From a bacterium (GTDB lineage: Bacteria; Chloroflexota; Dormibacteria; Dormibacterales; Dormibacteraceae), in the NCBI GenBank assembly GCA_004299235.1, contig SCQL01000017.1:62001-126000 (forward strand): DNA of 64,000 nucleotides, read 5' to 3'. Position numbers and translations under genes: made by a program. Under the pieces are notes generated by a model, which saw only the letters and a list, made by a program, of their open reading frames with translations, did no database searches and was not told the origin of the DNA. This document shows, in pieces, positions 7,678 to 15,762 of this stretch. Positions within the stretch are counted from its first letter, which is position 1, and each line of letters begins with the position of its first letter.

Positions 7678-9242
7678 GCCTGGATGTGACCTTCGGCGGG
7701 GCGACCGGCCGCGAGGTTCTCGCCGGGATTACCACCGCTTTGCCTGCCCAAGACAGCCAGATGCAGGATCCGCTCCTCGCTGAACTCGCCCGCCTGCAGC
7801 TCGCCCACGATTTGCCCGGCGCTCATGACCAGAATCCGATCGCTCATCGCGATCACCTCTGGGAGCTCGGATGAGATGAGCAGCACCGCGGAGCCACGCT
7901 CGACCAGCTCGTCGATCAGTTGGTATATCTCGTACTTCGCGCCGACGTCGACACCCCGAGTCGGCTCATCCAGGATGACGACCTCGGGCGCGGGGCTGCG
8001 AATGAGCCATTTGCCGAGCACCACCTTCTGTTGATTGCCTCCGCTCAGCGTCCCAGCGGCGCGCTCGGTGTCCTGAGGCCGGATGCCAAAGACGCGGACC
8101 GCTTCACTCGAGAGGCGCCTCTCTTCGGCAGCCCTCACGAAACCGGCGGTTGAAACCTCCTTCAGCGACGCAAGCCCTACGTTCTCGCGCACCGAGTGCT
8201 CGAGGATGAGTCCTTCCCGCTTGCGATCTTCGGGGATCACCGCGATGCCGGCGCGAACGGCGGCTGCTGGGCTCTTCAGCTGAACCGGCGCCCCGTTTCT
8301 CAAGATGGTTCCCACCTTCGCGGGCCGGATGCCTCCGAGTGCGTTTGCCAGCCGCGACCGTCCTGAGCCAACCAGCCCCGCGAGTCCCAAGACCTCTCTC
8401 ACATGAAGCTTGAGGCTGATGGGTTCTCTGTCATTACCAAGCTCCAGGTCTCTGACCTCCAGGGCGAGGTCGCCAGCAGGTTTCACCGTCCGAGCCGGTC
8501 TCTGACGGATGTCTCGGCCGACCATGGATCTGATGAGATCGGCCATGGACAGCCCCTGCACGGGTCTACTCGCGACGACTCGACCGTCCTTTAGAACGGT
8601 GGTGCGATCCGCCAGCTCAAAGATTTCAGCCAGGCGATGCGAGATGTACAGGATGCCAAGGCCGGCCTGCCGAAGCTCTCTGATGACGTCAAAGATGCGC
8701 GCCAGCTCCCGACCGGAGAGGACCGCTGACGGCTCATCGAATATCAGAACACTCGCCTTCAAGACGAGTGCACGAGCGATCTCGACCAGCTGACGGTCTG
8801 CCACGCTGAGGCTGGCCACCTCGGTGTCGATCCGCACGCGGGCGCCAATCTTGTCCAGGGCGGCCTTCGCCTCCAGCCTCATCTTCCGTTGGTCGAGAAA
8901 ACCGACCGTGCGTCGCTGCTCCCAACCGAGGAACACGTTTTCCAGCACCGTCAGTGCGGGAACCAGGCTGGGCTCCTGATAGACGGCGCCGATCCCAAGC
9001 TCCCGAGCCTTCTCTGGCGCCAGGGGTGAGACTGCGTTACCCCGTACAAGCACCTCGCCGGCATCCGGTTTTTGGGCCCCGGTCATGATCTTGACCAAGG
9101 TCGACTTGCCGGCTCCGTTCTCTCCCACGAGGGCGTGAATCTCTCCCTGTACGACTTCCAGCGAGACGCCTGCGAGCGCTGTGATGCCGCCGTAGTGCTT
9201 GTGAATGCCTCGTGCAGCAACCAGCGCTCGCTCCGCTTGCAT
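7674..9242 (-). CDS. Ribose/galactose-type ABC transporter ATPase with two fused nucleotide-binding domains
   Basis: A 522-residue tandem ATPase like RbsA/MglA. The first half has Walker A GENGAGKSTLVK and Walker B VLIFDEPSAVLSG. Its signature LSVADRQLVEIARAL is degenerate, as is usual in this family. The second half has a degenerate Walker A (GLVGSGRSRLANAL) and a canonical signature LSGGNQQKVVLGKW, with VVILDEPTRGVDVGAK. It powers the importer formed with the permeases on either side and the lipoprotein at 9260. Confidence 0.93.
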   Translation of the reverse strand: MQAERALVAARGIHKHYGGITALAGVSLEVVQGEIHALVGENGAGKSTLVKIMTGAQKPDAGEVLVRGNAVSPLAPEKARELGIGAVYQEPSLVPALTVLENVFLGWEQRRTVGFLDQRKMRLEAKAALDKIGARVRIDTEVASLSVADRQLVEIARALVLKASVLIFDEPSAVLSGRELARIFDVIRELRQAGLGILYISHRLAEIFELADRTTVLKDGRVVASRPVQGLSMADLIRSMVGRDIRQRPARTVKPAGDLALEVRDLELGNDREPISLKLHVREVLGLAGLVGSGRSRLANALGGIRPAKVGTILRNGAPVQLKSPAAAVRAGIAVIPEDRKREGLILEHSVRENVGLASLKEVSTAGFVRAAEERRLSSEAVRVFGIRPQDTERAAGTLSGGNQQKVVLGKWLIRSPAPEVVILDEPTRGVDVGAKYEIYQLIDELVERGSAVLLISSELPEVIAMSDRILVMSAGQIVGELQAGEFSEERILHLAVLGRQSGGNPGENLAAGRPAEGHIQA

Positions 9243-9259
9243 CGTCTAAATCTCGAGAG

Positions 9260-10330
9260 TTACTTCAGTAGGTTGAGGGCTTTCAGCTCGTCCTGAGTGA
9301 GAACTGAATCGGTACCGACGTAAAGGTCGTCGCTGTACTGCGGCTTGTAGTACTTGTCGAGGGGCGGCAGGATGGGTCCGTACTCCGGCAGCGCGGATAT
9401 GTTGATGGACTTCGGAACCGTTTCGCCCTTGATGGCCTTGACAGCGGTGTCGACGCAAACCTTCGAGTCGGTTGGCGGGAATTGAAGTGAGGCCACCTCA
9501 ATCTTGTTTTCGATCCCCAATCGAAGAATTCCATTCGTCGCGGCGCCGCCGCCTATTGGCGGAACTGGCTGGACCTTAGCGTCGATGTAGGCCTGCATGA
9601 TGCCGGTCACCGCTTCGCCACCCACTCCCCACACGCCGGTGAAGTTCTTGCCTGAAGCGATCGCGGTCGCCGCAAGCTGCTTGGCGGTGCTGATGGAGTA
9701 ACTCGCGTTGCCTCCATTGACAATCTTGATGTCGGGGAACTGCTGCATGACCTGGTTGAATCCCTGGTCGTAAGCAATGGTGGTTGCGTTACCAGGTAGG
9801 CCGCCGATGTACAGCAGATTGCCTTTGTGGTTCATCTTGTCGGCGAGCCACTGGGCGAGGGGCACGGTAGCGGTCGCGGCGTTCGGATTGACCAACGACG
9901 TGTAGTTGTCTGTATTGACCGTGCTGTCACAGAGGATGACCTTGATGCCCATCGACATCGCTCTCTCGACCGGTCCGGTGTCGGCTGCGGCGCCGAGCGG
10001 CACGAGAACGATTGCGTCGGGATGCTGAGCGATGGCCTGGTCGATCAAAGGCAGTTGTTTTGTGGCATCCCCCTCTCCATTGAAGTAGACGAGGTTCACA
10101 CCGTCGGCTTTGGCCGTTTTCCTTGCCACGGCATCCAGTTGCGCCGCCCAGCTGTTGGACGTGCCCTGCGAGATGAATGCCACAGTGGGTGTTTTCGTGC
10201 CACCGCCGCCGGACTGTCCACCGCAGGCGGACAGCAGTAAGACCACGCCGGAGGGAACCACGAGTCCGAACGCGAACAGTTGCCGGAAACGTTTGCGAAC
10301 GGCCGGGCGACTAGACATCTCCATCTCCAT
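9260..10330 (-). CDS. Periplasmic-binding-protein-like lipoprotein (RbsB type)
   Basis: A 356-residue protein with basic N-terminus, hydrophobic core and lipobox LLLSACGG (Cys at about 36), so it is an exported lipid-anchored protein. The mature part starts PTVAFISQGTSNSWAAQLD and continues with Peripla_BP_4-type features such as DAIVLVPLGAAADTGPVERA and GIKVILCDSTV. It binds the transported solute. Family members bind sugars, but many bind amides, purines or polyols, and the enzymes encoded beside it argue for an amide. The start could be the inner Met at MSSRP. Confidence 0.88.
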   Translation of the reverse strand: MEMEMSSRPAVRKRFRQLFAFGLVVPSGVVLLLSACGGQSGGGGTKTPTVAFISQGTSNSWAAQLDAVARKTAKADGVNLVYFNGEGDATKQLPLIDQAIAQHPDAIVLVPLGAAADTGPVERAMSMGIKVILCDSTVNTDNYTSLVNPNAATATVPLAQWLADKMNHKGNLLYIGGLPGNATTIAYDQGFNQVMQQFPDIKIVNGGNASYSISTAKQLAATAIASGKNFTGVWGVGGEAVTGIMQAYIDAKVQPVPPIGGGAATNGILRLGIENKIEVASLQFPPTDSKVCVDTAVKAIKGETVPKSINISALPEYGPILPPLDKYYKPQYSDDLYVGTDSVLTQDELKALNLLK

Positions 10331-10334
10331 CTCC

Positions 10335-11408
10335 TTAAATGAGCGAACGCCGCTTGAACACCTGGAACAGGGACACCGCCACCAACATCACCGCGCCCTG
10401 GACGATCAGTTGCGTGAATGGATTCAGCGACGAGAGTGTCGTGACATTCAGCACGGTCAACAGGAACAGCGCTCCAATGAGCGCACCCAACGGCCGGCCC
10501 TCACCGCCAAGGAACGAAACTCCTCCGACGACCGCGGCCGCGATCGATTGCAAGTTGTATGTGCCCCCGATGGTGGGATCCACATACCCGACGTATGCGC
10601 TGAGGATGATCCCGGCCATGGCCGCGAAGATGCCGCAGATCGCGTACGCCGAAACCCTCACTGCAGTCGTGGAGACTCCGACCCGGCGCGCCACTTCCGC
10701 TGAGCGCCCGACCGCGTAGATCATTCGGCCATAGGTGCCCTTGCTGAGCACGAGCATCAGCACGGCCGCGACGCCAAGGCAGATGACCAGCGAGAACGGC
10801 ACGACTCCAACTCCTGCGAGAGCGACCGGCCGGAGCGATGTTGGGATGTTTCCGGCGGGAATCCCCTTCGTGTAGACGAGGATCGCGCCCTGTACGCACG
10901 CCGTCATGCCAAGCGTGGCAGCGAAGGGAGGGACGTCCCTCAGGGACACGAGCAGGCCATTGGTGATTCCGATCGCGGCGCCGAACAAGATGCACAGCAC
11001 GAGCGACAGCACCAGCAGATGCTCGTCGTAGTGATTCATCAGGGCGATGATGATCAGCGTTGCGTTCATGACTGCCCCGACGGATAGATCAATCCCGCCG
11101 ACCAGCAAGACGAGCAGTTGACCCAGCGTAACCAAGCCCAGGACGGCGTATTGCTGCATGAGCACGTGCAGGTTTTGAGGCCGGTAGAAGTTCGGTTCCA
11201 CAATCGCCACCACCACGCCGACCAGCAGCGTGGCCGCCACCGGCAAGGCATAGACACGAACCGGCAGTGGAAGCTGGTGAAAACGTACGAACCACCGCCC
11301 GGCGACGTCCTGGGGCAGGTCACGATAGGCGTCGCCCACGCTGTCGCCAGGCGGAGCGCCCGGGGCGGCGACCAACGCTTTGTTAGCACCTGGGCCCGGG
11401 TTGCTCAT
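10335..11408 (-). CDS. Ribose-type ABC transporter permease, second subunit
   Basis: Starts at ATG 11408 (MSNPGPGANK), which overlaps the IclR stop as ATGA. A longer frame upstream runs into the regulator and is not needed. It gives 357 residues with helices and the signature LVLLVGGIDLSVGAVMNATL, plus YAVGRSAEVARRVGV and VVGGVSFLGGEGRPLGALIG. It has a longer cytoplasmic N-terminus than the companion permease. It probably pairs with the 6691-7677 subunit. Confidence 0.9.
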   Translation of the reverse strand: MSNPGPGANKALVAAPGAPPGDSVGDAYRDLPQDVAGRWFVRFHQLPLPVRVYALPVAATLLVGVVVAIVEPNFYRPQNLHVLMQQYAVLGLVTLGQLLVLLVGGIDLSVGAVMNATLIIIALMNHYDEHLLVLSLVLCILFGAAIGITNGLLVSLRDVPPFAATLGMTACVQGAILVYTKGIPAGNIPTSLRPVALAGVGVVPFSLVICLGVAAVLMLVLSKGTYGRMIYAVGRSAEVARRVGVSTTAVRVSAYAICGIFAAMAGIILSAYVGYVDPTIGGTYNLQSIAAAVVGGVSFLGGEGRPLGALIGALFLLTVLNVTTLSSLNPFTQLIVQGAVMLVAVSLFQVFKRRSLI

Positions 11409-12259
11409 CGGTGACGTCCAGAGTTGGGTTCTGCGTTGTCGAGCAGGAGGAGCTCCGATCCAGCGACTGGTCGGAAAAGGGTGGCGGCGTCGCCTTTCCA
11501 TCCCATGGCGTGCGAGATCTCGATCGCCGCGCCGGCAACCAGGGGCCCGGTGTGGCCCGGATTGAAGAAGTCCTTGATGGTCGACAGGCTTACGGCAGCA
11601 ATCGAGCGGCCCGTGTGGTCACGTACCGGAGCGCCGACACAAAAGACGCCGGGCACCGCCTCTTGCTGATCGAGGGAGTAGCCGCGTTCGCGCGTCACCG
11701 CAAGGTCACCCAGCAGGACCTTTCGATCCGAAATGGTGTACCGGGTGACCGGCTCGAACCCGGCGCGGTCGAGCACCTTGATCACCGCGCCGTCGGTGAC
11801 GGCGGCCAGCAGCGCCTTACCGAGGCTCGAGCAGTGGAGCGGCCGTCTCGAAGTGACCCTTGGATCCGTCCGAATGTCCGACGCATCGCTCAAGACCTTG
11901 TCGACGAACAGCAGCCCACCCCGGTCGGGGACCGCGAGGAGGGCCGTGTCATGCGTTGCGGCAACCAGCCTCTCCAGGGGCTCGCGTGCGACAGTCCGAA
12001 GCTCGAGGCGATCGCCGACGCTCAACCCGAGTTGGATCAACCGTGCACCGAGCTGGAAGCGGTGACCGCCGTTCAGCGTGAGGTAGCCGCGCGACTGAAG
12101 CGTGTAGACCAGGCCATGCGTGCTGCTCTGCGCAAAGCCAAGACGCGCGCTGATCTCCGAAATCTTCAGGCCCTGGGGTTCGGTGGCCAGGAGCTCCAGG
12201 ATGTCGAGCGTCCTGTCGGCGGACTTGACCGGCGAACCATTGATCGCTAATCGGTCCAT
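11405..12259 (-). CDS. IclR-family transcriptional regulator
   Basis: Start chosen at ATG 12259 (MDRLAINGSPVKSADRTLDI), just after the EthD-like gene ends. The longer frame overlaps that gene. About 284 residues: N-terminal winged helix (ADRTLDILELLATEPQGLKISEISARLGFAQSS in two parts, with recognition helix SSTHGLVYTLQSRGYL), then the GAF-like effector domain (RTVAREPLERLVAATHDTALLAV, HCSSLGKALLAA, GYSLDQQEAVPGVFCVGAPV). IclR proteins sense small aromatic or carboxylic metabolites. Its position second in the operon suggests it is autoregulated and controls uptake and breakdown of the amide substrate. Confidence 0.9.
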   Translation of the reverse strand: MDRLAINGSPVKSADRTLDILELLATEPQGLKISEISARLGFAQSSTHGLVYTLQSRGYLTLNGGHRFQLGARLIQLGLSVGDRLELRTVAREPLERLVAATHDTALLAVPDRGGLLFVDKVLSDASDIRTDPRVTSRRPLHCSSLGKALLAAVTDGAVIKVLDRAGFEPVTRYTISDRKVLLGDLAVTRERGYSLDQQEAVPGVFCVGAPVRDHTGRSIAAVSLSTIKDFFNPGHTGPLVAGAAIEISHAMGWKGDAATLFRPVAGSELLLLDNAEPNSGRHR

Positions 12260-12264
12260 CTGCG

Positions 12265-12615
12265 TCAAGGCCTGATCGATGAAGCAGAGGGCCCGCCGGG
12301 CGCCGGCGGAAAGTCCTCGAAGTCGCACAACATGATCGTCACCCCGCCGGTTGCGAAGCGCGGCACGTCGGCCAGGGCCGCAGCCATTTCCGGGCTGCTT
12401 TGGGCCGCATCGAACGCTGCGTCGTCAGCGAAGTAGACGTCCGAGATCAGATAGAAGGGCGCCGGCGATCCGTCGCTCATGGGCTGAACACGCCCAAAAC
12501 GCACGTTGCTGACGCCGGGTATCTGCTGAACCAAAGGCGTGTGTGTGTTCCGGTAGTAGTCGTCAAATGCCGCCGGGTCGGCGGGATGCCCGTGAAGCGA
12601 AACTATCCGGCGCAT
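12265..12615 (-). CDS. EthD/ferredoxin-like-fold small protein
   Basis: A 116-residue protein starting MRRIVSLHGHPADPAAFDDYYRNTHTPLVQQIPGV. The pattern '(Y/F).G.P.D...FD.YY...H.PL...IPG' is that of EthD and related dimeric alpha-beta barrel proteins. The Asp/His environment is where such proteins handle small catabolic intermediates or act as accessory factors. It is the first gene of the operon, and its start codon abuts a 16-bp palindrome. The exact role is unknown. Confidence 0.8.
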   Translation of the reverse strand: MRRIVSLHGHPADPAAFDDYYRNTHTPLVQQIPGVSNVRFGRVQPMSDGSPAPFYLISDVYFADDAAFDAAQSSPEMAAALADVPRFATGGVTIMLCDFEDFPPAPGGPSASSIRP

Positions 12616-12616
12616 T

Positions 12617-12632
12617 CTTCACATATGTGAAG
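12617..12632. promoter_or_regulatory. 16-bp perfect palindrome, candidate operator of the IclR operon
   Basis: CTTCACATATGTGAAG is a perfect inverted repeat placed one base upstream of the first start codon of the amide operon. It occupies the place where a ribosome binding site should be. IclR proteins bind short palindromes that overlap promoters. If the transcript is leaderless or nearly so, this site would cover the promoter/+1 region. The symmetry is seen; binding by this IclR is inferred. Confidence 0.5.
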
Positions 12633-12884
12633 TGTCATCATGGTAGTGATTAAGGTTAGATCGCCAGAGGCAATCTGTAAATAGGCAGGGGATACAAAAT
12701 TCAGAGGCTGCCAACTCGGCTCACCCGAGCCAATGACCGGCGGTGGCTACCCGCCGAGACGGCCAGATTCGCGGGTCAGGCTATGGGCGGCACGTAACGC
12801 TCTGCTCGATCGAAAATCGATCGCCCGGCCGACATGTGGAGGTAGGTTCCGCCTCATCGTCGCGCCCGCGGTGGTTGCCGGCAG

Positions 12885-13115
12885 TCACTCCCGCTCAGCG
12901 TTTGGAGTTGGAGGCGCCGGCGTAGCCGTTGCAACGCCTTGTCGCTGGTGGAGTGCCATCCGCACCTCGCCGAGCTGGCTCTCCAGCTCGGCGACGCGAG
13001 GGTCACTCGTGGGCGCTGATCCCTGCTTGTGATGCCTGGGCATCATCAGCCACATCATCACGCCCATCGAGATCGGACAGGCCAGAAAGAACAGGTACGG
13101 AAGGATGTGGTCCAC
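12885..13115 (-). CDS. 76-residue single-helix membrane protein
   Basis: GTG start at 13115 behind GGAGG. The N-terminus is one membrane helix rich in Met and Cys (ILPYLFFLACPISMGVMMWLMM), followed by RHHKQG, a short coiled segment (VAELESQLGEVRMALHQ) and a Thr/Pro tail. Such small Met/His-rich helices often accompany metal-resistance genes. It lies downstream of the BlaI/BlaR1 pair and may be in the same regulon. Function unknown. Confidence 0.55.
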   Translation of the reverse strand: MDHILPYLFFLACPISMGVMMWLMMPRHHKQGSAPTSDPRVAELESQLGEVRMALHQRQGVATATPAPPTPNAERE

Positions 13116-13229
13116 AGTCGACCTCCAGTCTTAACTATCGGCCCATAGTAGCAGGAGACGGCGTGCATAGATCGCATCCTGCCGACCTTGCCTCTGTGTG
13201 CATGCACTACACGCGGCGAGCGTTCGAGC

Positions 13230-13254
13230 GCGCGGGCTACGGGCTCGCCCGCGC
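13230..13254 (-). terminator. GC-rich hairpin after the BlaR1-like gene
   Basis: GCGCGGGC (13230-13237) pairs perfectly with GCCCGCGC (13247-13254) around a nine-base loop. It starts 12 bases beyond the stop codon of the minus-strand gene at 13267. No run of T follows, so it may be a weak or Rho-assisted terminator, or an attenuator before the small membrane gene. Confidence 0.4.
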
Positions 13255-13266
13255 CTGGTCGGGACT

Positions 13267-14070
13267 CTACCGTCTCAGCGCGAGCACCACCTCGAACAGG
13301 CAGGCAGCCAGGCTGAGCGCCAGCCCTGAATAGACAAAAGTTGCCGCCCACATCCCCCGCGGCGGGCCCGGCTCGTCGATCCTCATCCCAAGCAGCCGTT
13401 GCGCACGGAGCTCGGCGTGACCCACAAACGCGGCCAGCGGGATCGCGGGGGCCGTCATCACCAGCAGAGCCCCTGCGAGCGCAGATCGACCGGCCATCCG
13501 CTCGGCGGCCGCATCTGCGCTCAGCTCCGAGCGCGCGATCTGTCGTTCTGACCACCAGCCGACGATCGGCAGGAAGGCAAGGACGTCTGCAGCCGCCGTG
13601 CGGGCCATTCGCCGCAGGGGCTCGTATCGACGAGCGTGGTCTGCCTCGTGGTGAAGCACGGCCATCAGCTCGGAGTCGGAAAGTCCGGCCGCCGCCGCTT
13701 CGCTGATGAACACCGAGGGCCGCACAATGCCTGCGCAGAATGCCACCAGAGATCCACCTGCGACGCAGTCAATACGGTCAAGGCCCACTGCTTTGGCGGT
13801 TCGGACCAGATTTGGCGGAAAGGGAGCGCGCGGCAACCTTTTCAGCTCGCGAATCGTCCTCAACGCCACGAAACCGAGCCTGAGGGTCCAGGCGAAAGCC
13901 GAAGCCGAAATCACCAGCAGCGGCGGTACGTAGGCTGTGGACCACCAAAAAGTGCCCTGGGTGGGCATCCAACCGCACAGCCCGGACATACGACAGCCGG
14001 CGAGCGCGCCCAGGCAAGCGACCGGCACCGCTGCCAACACGCCAAGCAAGACAAGCCGGCGCCCCGTCAC
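13267..14070 (-). CDS. BlaR1/MecR1-type M56 metallopeptidase
   Basis: A 267-residue membrane protease. Helices lie near residues 5-25, 40-60 and at the C-terminus, and the zinc motif HHEADHA (HExxH) is at about residue 141, after VFISEAAAAGLSDSELMAVL. M56 proteins sense an envelope signal and cleave a BlaI-type repressor. This one is short and lacks the C-terminal penicillin-binding sensor domain of BlaR1, so the signal is unlikely to be a beta-lactam bound covalently. Its ATG overlaps the BlaI stop (14067-14070). Confidence 0.88.
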   Translation of the reverse strand: MTGRRLVLLGVLAAVPVACLGALAGCRMSGLCGWMPTQGTFWWSTAYVPPLLVISASAFAWTLRLGFVALRTIRELKRLPRAPFPPNLVRTAKAVGLDRIDCVAGGSLVAFCAGIVRPSVFISEAAAAGLSDSELMAVLHHEADHARRYEPLRRMARTAAADVLAFLPIVGWWSERQIARSELSADAAAERMAGRSALAGALLVMTAPAIPLAAFVGHAELRAQRLLGMRIDEPGPPRGMWAATFVYSGLALSLAACLFEVVLALRR

Positions 14071-14468
14071 CGCGAGCGCAGCCTCTTGAGGGCCTCGCGC
14101 GTCGCCGGCGACAGCCGATCGAGGCGAGCGGCGAAGGCGGCGAGCGCGACCTCTCCGTAACGCTCGATCAGACGATCGACTTCCGCACGACCGGAATCGG
14201 CCAGGAACTCTTTCACTCCCCCGTTGGCCCGGTACTTGTGAGGCTGGTGAGAGCCCACCTTCGTCACGCTCAACAGACCTTTGTCAGCCAGGCGGTTGAG
14301 GGTTGTCATCACCGTCGTGTAGGCGAGCTCCGGGGTCAGCGCCAGTACGTCGCGAACGATGAAGGGCTCGCGGACGCGGCTGTCCCATATCAGTTTCATC
14401 AACCGGCCTTCGAGCGGACCCAGCAGTGACATCGCCCGTCCCACCTGATCCTCTCGTCGAGTCATCAC
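14067..14468 (-). CDS. BlaI/MecI/CopY-family repressor
   Basis: A 133-residue protein: LGPLEGRLMKLIWDSRVREPFIVRDVLALTPELAYTTVMTTLNRL is the family winged helix (read here in two parts, with recognition helix YTTVMTTLNRLADKG). An alpha-helical dimerisation tail ends RDALKRL-like. Start GTG 14468 or ATG 14465. It is expected to repress its own operon through the palindrome at 14497-14520 and to be released by cleavage by the neighbouring M56 peptidase. Confidence 0.9.
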   Translation of the reverse strand: MMTRREDQVGRAMSLLGPLEGRLMKLIWDSRVREPFIVRDVLALTPELAYTTVMTTLNRLADKGLLSVTKVGSHQPHKYRANGGVKEFLADSGRAEVDRLIERYGEVALAAFAARLDRLSPATREALKRLRSR

Positions 14469-14496
14469 CCGCGATCATAGCGCTACAGACCGGTAT

Positions 14497-14520
14497 TCTT
14501 ACTAGGGCCTGATAGTAAGA
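14497..14520. promoter_or_regulatory. BlaI-type operator palindrome
   Basis: TCTTACTA (14497-14504) and TAGTAAGA (14513-14520) form a perfect eight-base inverted repeat with an eight-base spacer. It sits 28 bases upstream of the BlaI-like start. BlaI/CopY repressors bind dyads with TAC/GTA-type half-sites of this size upstream of their own genes. The match of site, spacing and neighbour is good. Confidence 0.65.
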
Positions 14521-14721
14521 CTGCAATCCCTTCAACTTCTGCAATCACTCTCGTCCAACAGCCAACGACTCGTAACGCTCTCGGACGCCGGCGGAGTTGC
14601 CGCTGGTACCCTTCTCGCTTCCCTCGAGTGGGGTTTGCCTTGTCGCCTGGCGTCTACCGGTGTCGTGGTCTTCTAGAACTTGGAACCCCGTGCGGCCCTC
14701 GCCGATCACTCACCGGCCTGA

Positions 14722-15363
14722 TTAGCGAATGAGCTGCCGGCGCCGAGCATCAGCCTCGAGCGAAGCGCGCCGGGCCCGTGACCGCACACGTCGATCGACG
14801 CTTGCCATCAGCGTGCCGACCTTTCCCTCAGCCAAGGCTGCCGTCCGCAGCCGGCGACGCACATAGTCCCAGTCCATCGTTACGTAATTCGTCAGTGCGA
14901 TTTCCAGCGCTGCATCGAAACTGATGTCTTCGCGTGGCCAAGGCACGGTGGCTTGACGAACTCGGTCAAGGTACAGGTCCTCGCAACTGATCATCAGGAT
15001 GGAAATCCCGCCGACCTTGACTGGCACGGTCCGCTCAATGCCCTCGCCTGAGCCCGGAAACTCTACGGCCACCGCCAGATCCTTTCGAGTCCAGTGCCTG
15101 CCGGCCTTGCGCAGTCCTAGCGACTCAAGAGCCTGCAGATCGCTTGCGGAAGGCACAGGGCAAAGGTCCAGATCCGTCGGGTGGTACTCGCCCCCAGCCC
15201 AGTACTCCTCAGCCGTGCCGCCAACCACGATCGGCTTGTTGCTCAGCAGCGTCGTCAAGGCTGCCGCCAAGAGCAGGCGTTGCCGCAGCCCTGACTTTGC
15301 AGTCGGGATTTGACGCAGTATTGCCTCGGCTTGTTCCTGAGCCCGATTAGTGCCTCTGGCCAC
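14722..15363 (-). CDS. Nucleotidyltransferase-fold protein, probable toxin of a TA pair
   Basis: A 213-residue protein. KPIVVGGTAEEYWAGGEYHPTDLDLCP has the minimal nucleotidyltransferase layout: GG, then a DxD metal motif. It resembles DUF6036/AbiEii-like proteins. The C-terminus is strongly basic. It overlaps the end of the upstream XRE-type gene by 17 bases, an arrangement typical of antitoxin-then-toxin operons. Such enzymes may modify tRNA or proteins with nucleotides; the target is unknown. Confidence 0.65.
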   Translation of the reverse strand: MARGTNRAQEQAEAILRQIPTAKSGLRQRLLLAAALTTLLSNKPIVVGGTAEEYWAGGEYHPTDLDLCPVPSASDLQALESLGLRKAGRHWTRKDLAVAVEFPGSGEGIERTVPVKVGGISILMISCEDLYLDRVRQATVPWPREDISFDAALEIALTNYVTMDWDYVRRRLRTAALAEGKVGTLMASVDRRVRSRARRASLEADARRRQLIR

Positions 15364-15730
15364 GAACTTGCTTCAACCGCTCAAAATGTTGACGGCTTTC
15401 GCCGGCTCGCTCTAGCAGCTCTGCCTCAACCGGCGATGGATTCCGTTCCCATGGATTGAAGCGGCCCGGACCTAGAACAGACCGCACCATCGCGCGCCGC
15501 GCCGATGCCGGCTGCGTTCTTCGCGGAGTGGCGCCCAGCGTGAGAGCGATAGGGGCTCCAGTGGCAAGAGCCCACCTCTCGATGAACCCGAGCGTGGGCA
15601 TTCGATAGCCGGCCTCCGCCCGTGCCACTACAGGTTGGGTCGTCCCCATCGCTTGGGCAAGGTCAGCCTGGGTCTGGCCCGAGCGACGCCTCGCTCTGGC
15701 AAGAATGAAGCCGATCTCCGATTTTGTCAC
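15347..15730 (-). CDS. XRE-family helix-turn-helix antitoxin/regulator
   Basis: Start chosen at GTG 15730 (VTKSEIGFILARARRRSGQT), because the longer frame runs through the palindromic operator. About 127 residues: N-terminal HTH (LARARRRSGQTQADLAQAMG, then TTQPVVARAEAGYRMPTLGFIERWALATG), then a C-terminal extension that probably binds the toxin. The family autoregulates toxin-antitoxin operons, and the triple half-site at 15740-15762 directly upstream fits. Confidence 0.8.
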   Translation of the reverse strand: MTKSEIGFILARARRRSGQTQADLAQAMGTTQPVVARAEAGYRMPTLGFIERWALATGAPIALTLGATPRRTQPASARRAMVRSVLGPGRFNPWERNPSPVEAELLERAGESRQHFERLKQVRGQRH

Positions 15731-15739
15731 AGCCACAAT

Positions 15740-15762
15740 TATAGCCAATTGGCTATATAGCC
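15740..15762. promoter_or_regulatory. Operator with three alternating half-sites upstream of the XRE gene
   Basis: TATAGCCAATTGGCTATA (15740-15757) is an 18-bp perfect palindrome. It overlaps a second one, GGCTATATAGCC (15751-15762). The result is three TAGCC/GGCTA half-sites in alternating orientation beginning nine bases before the GTG. This geometry suits cooperative binding of XRE dimers, as in conditional cooperativity of toxin-antitoxin operons. The sequence symmetry is certain; the binder is inferred. Confidence 0.65.
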
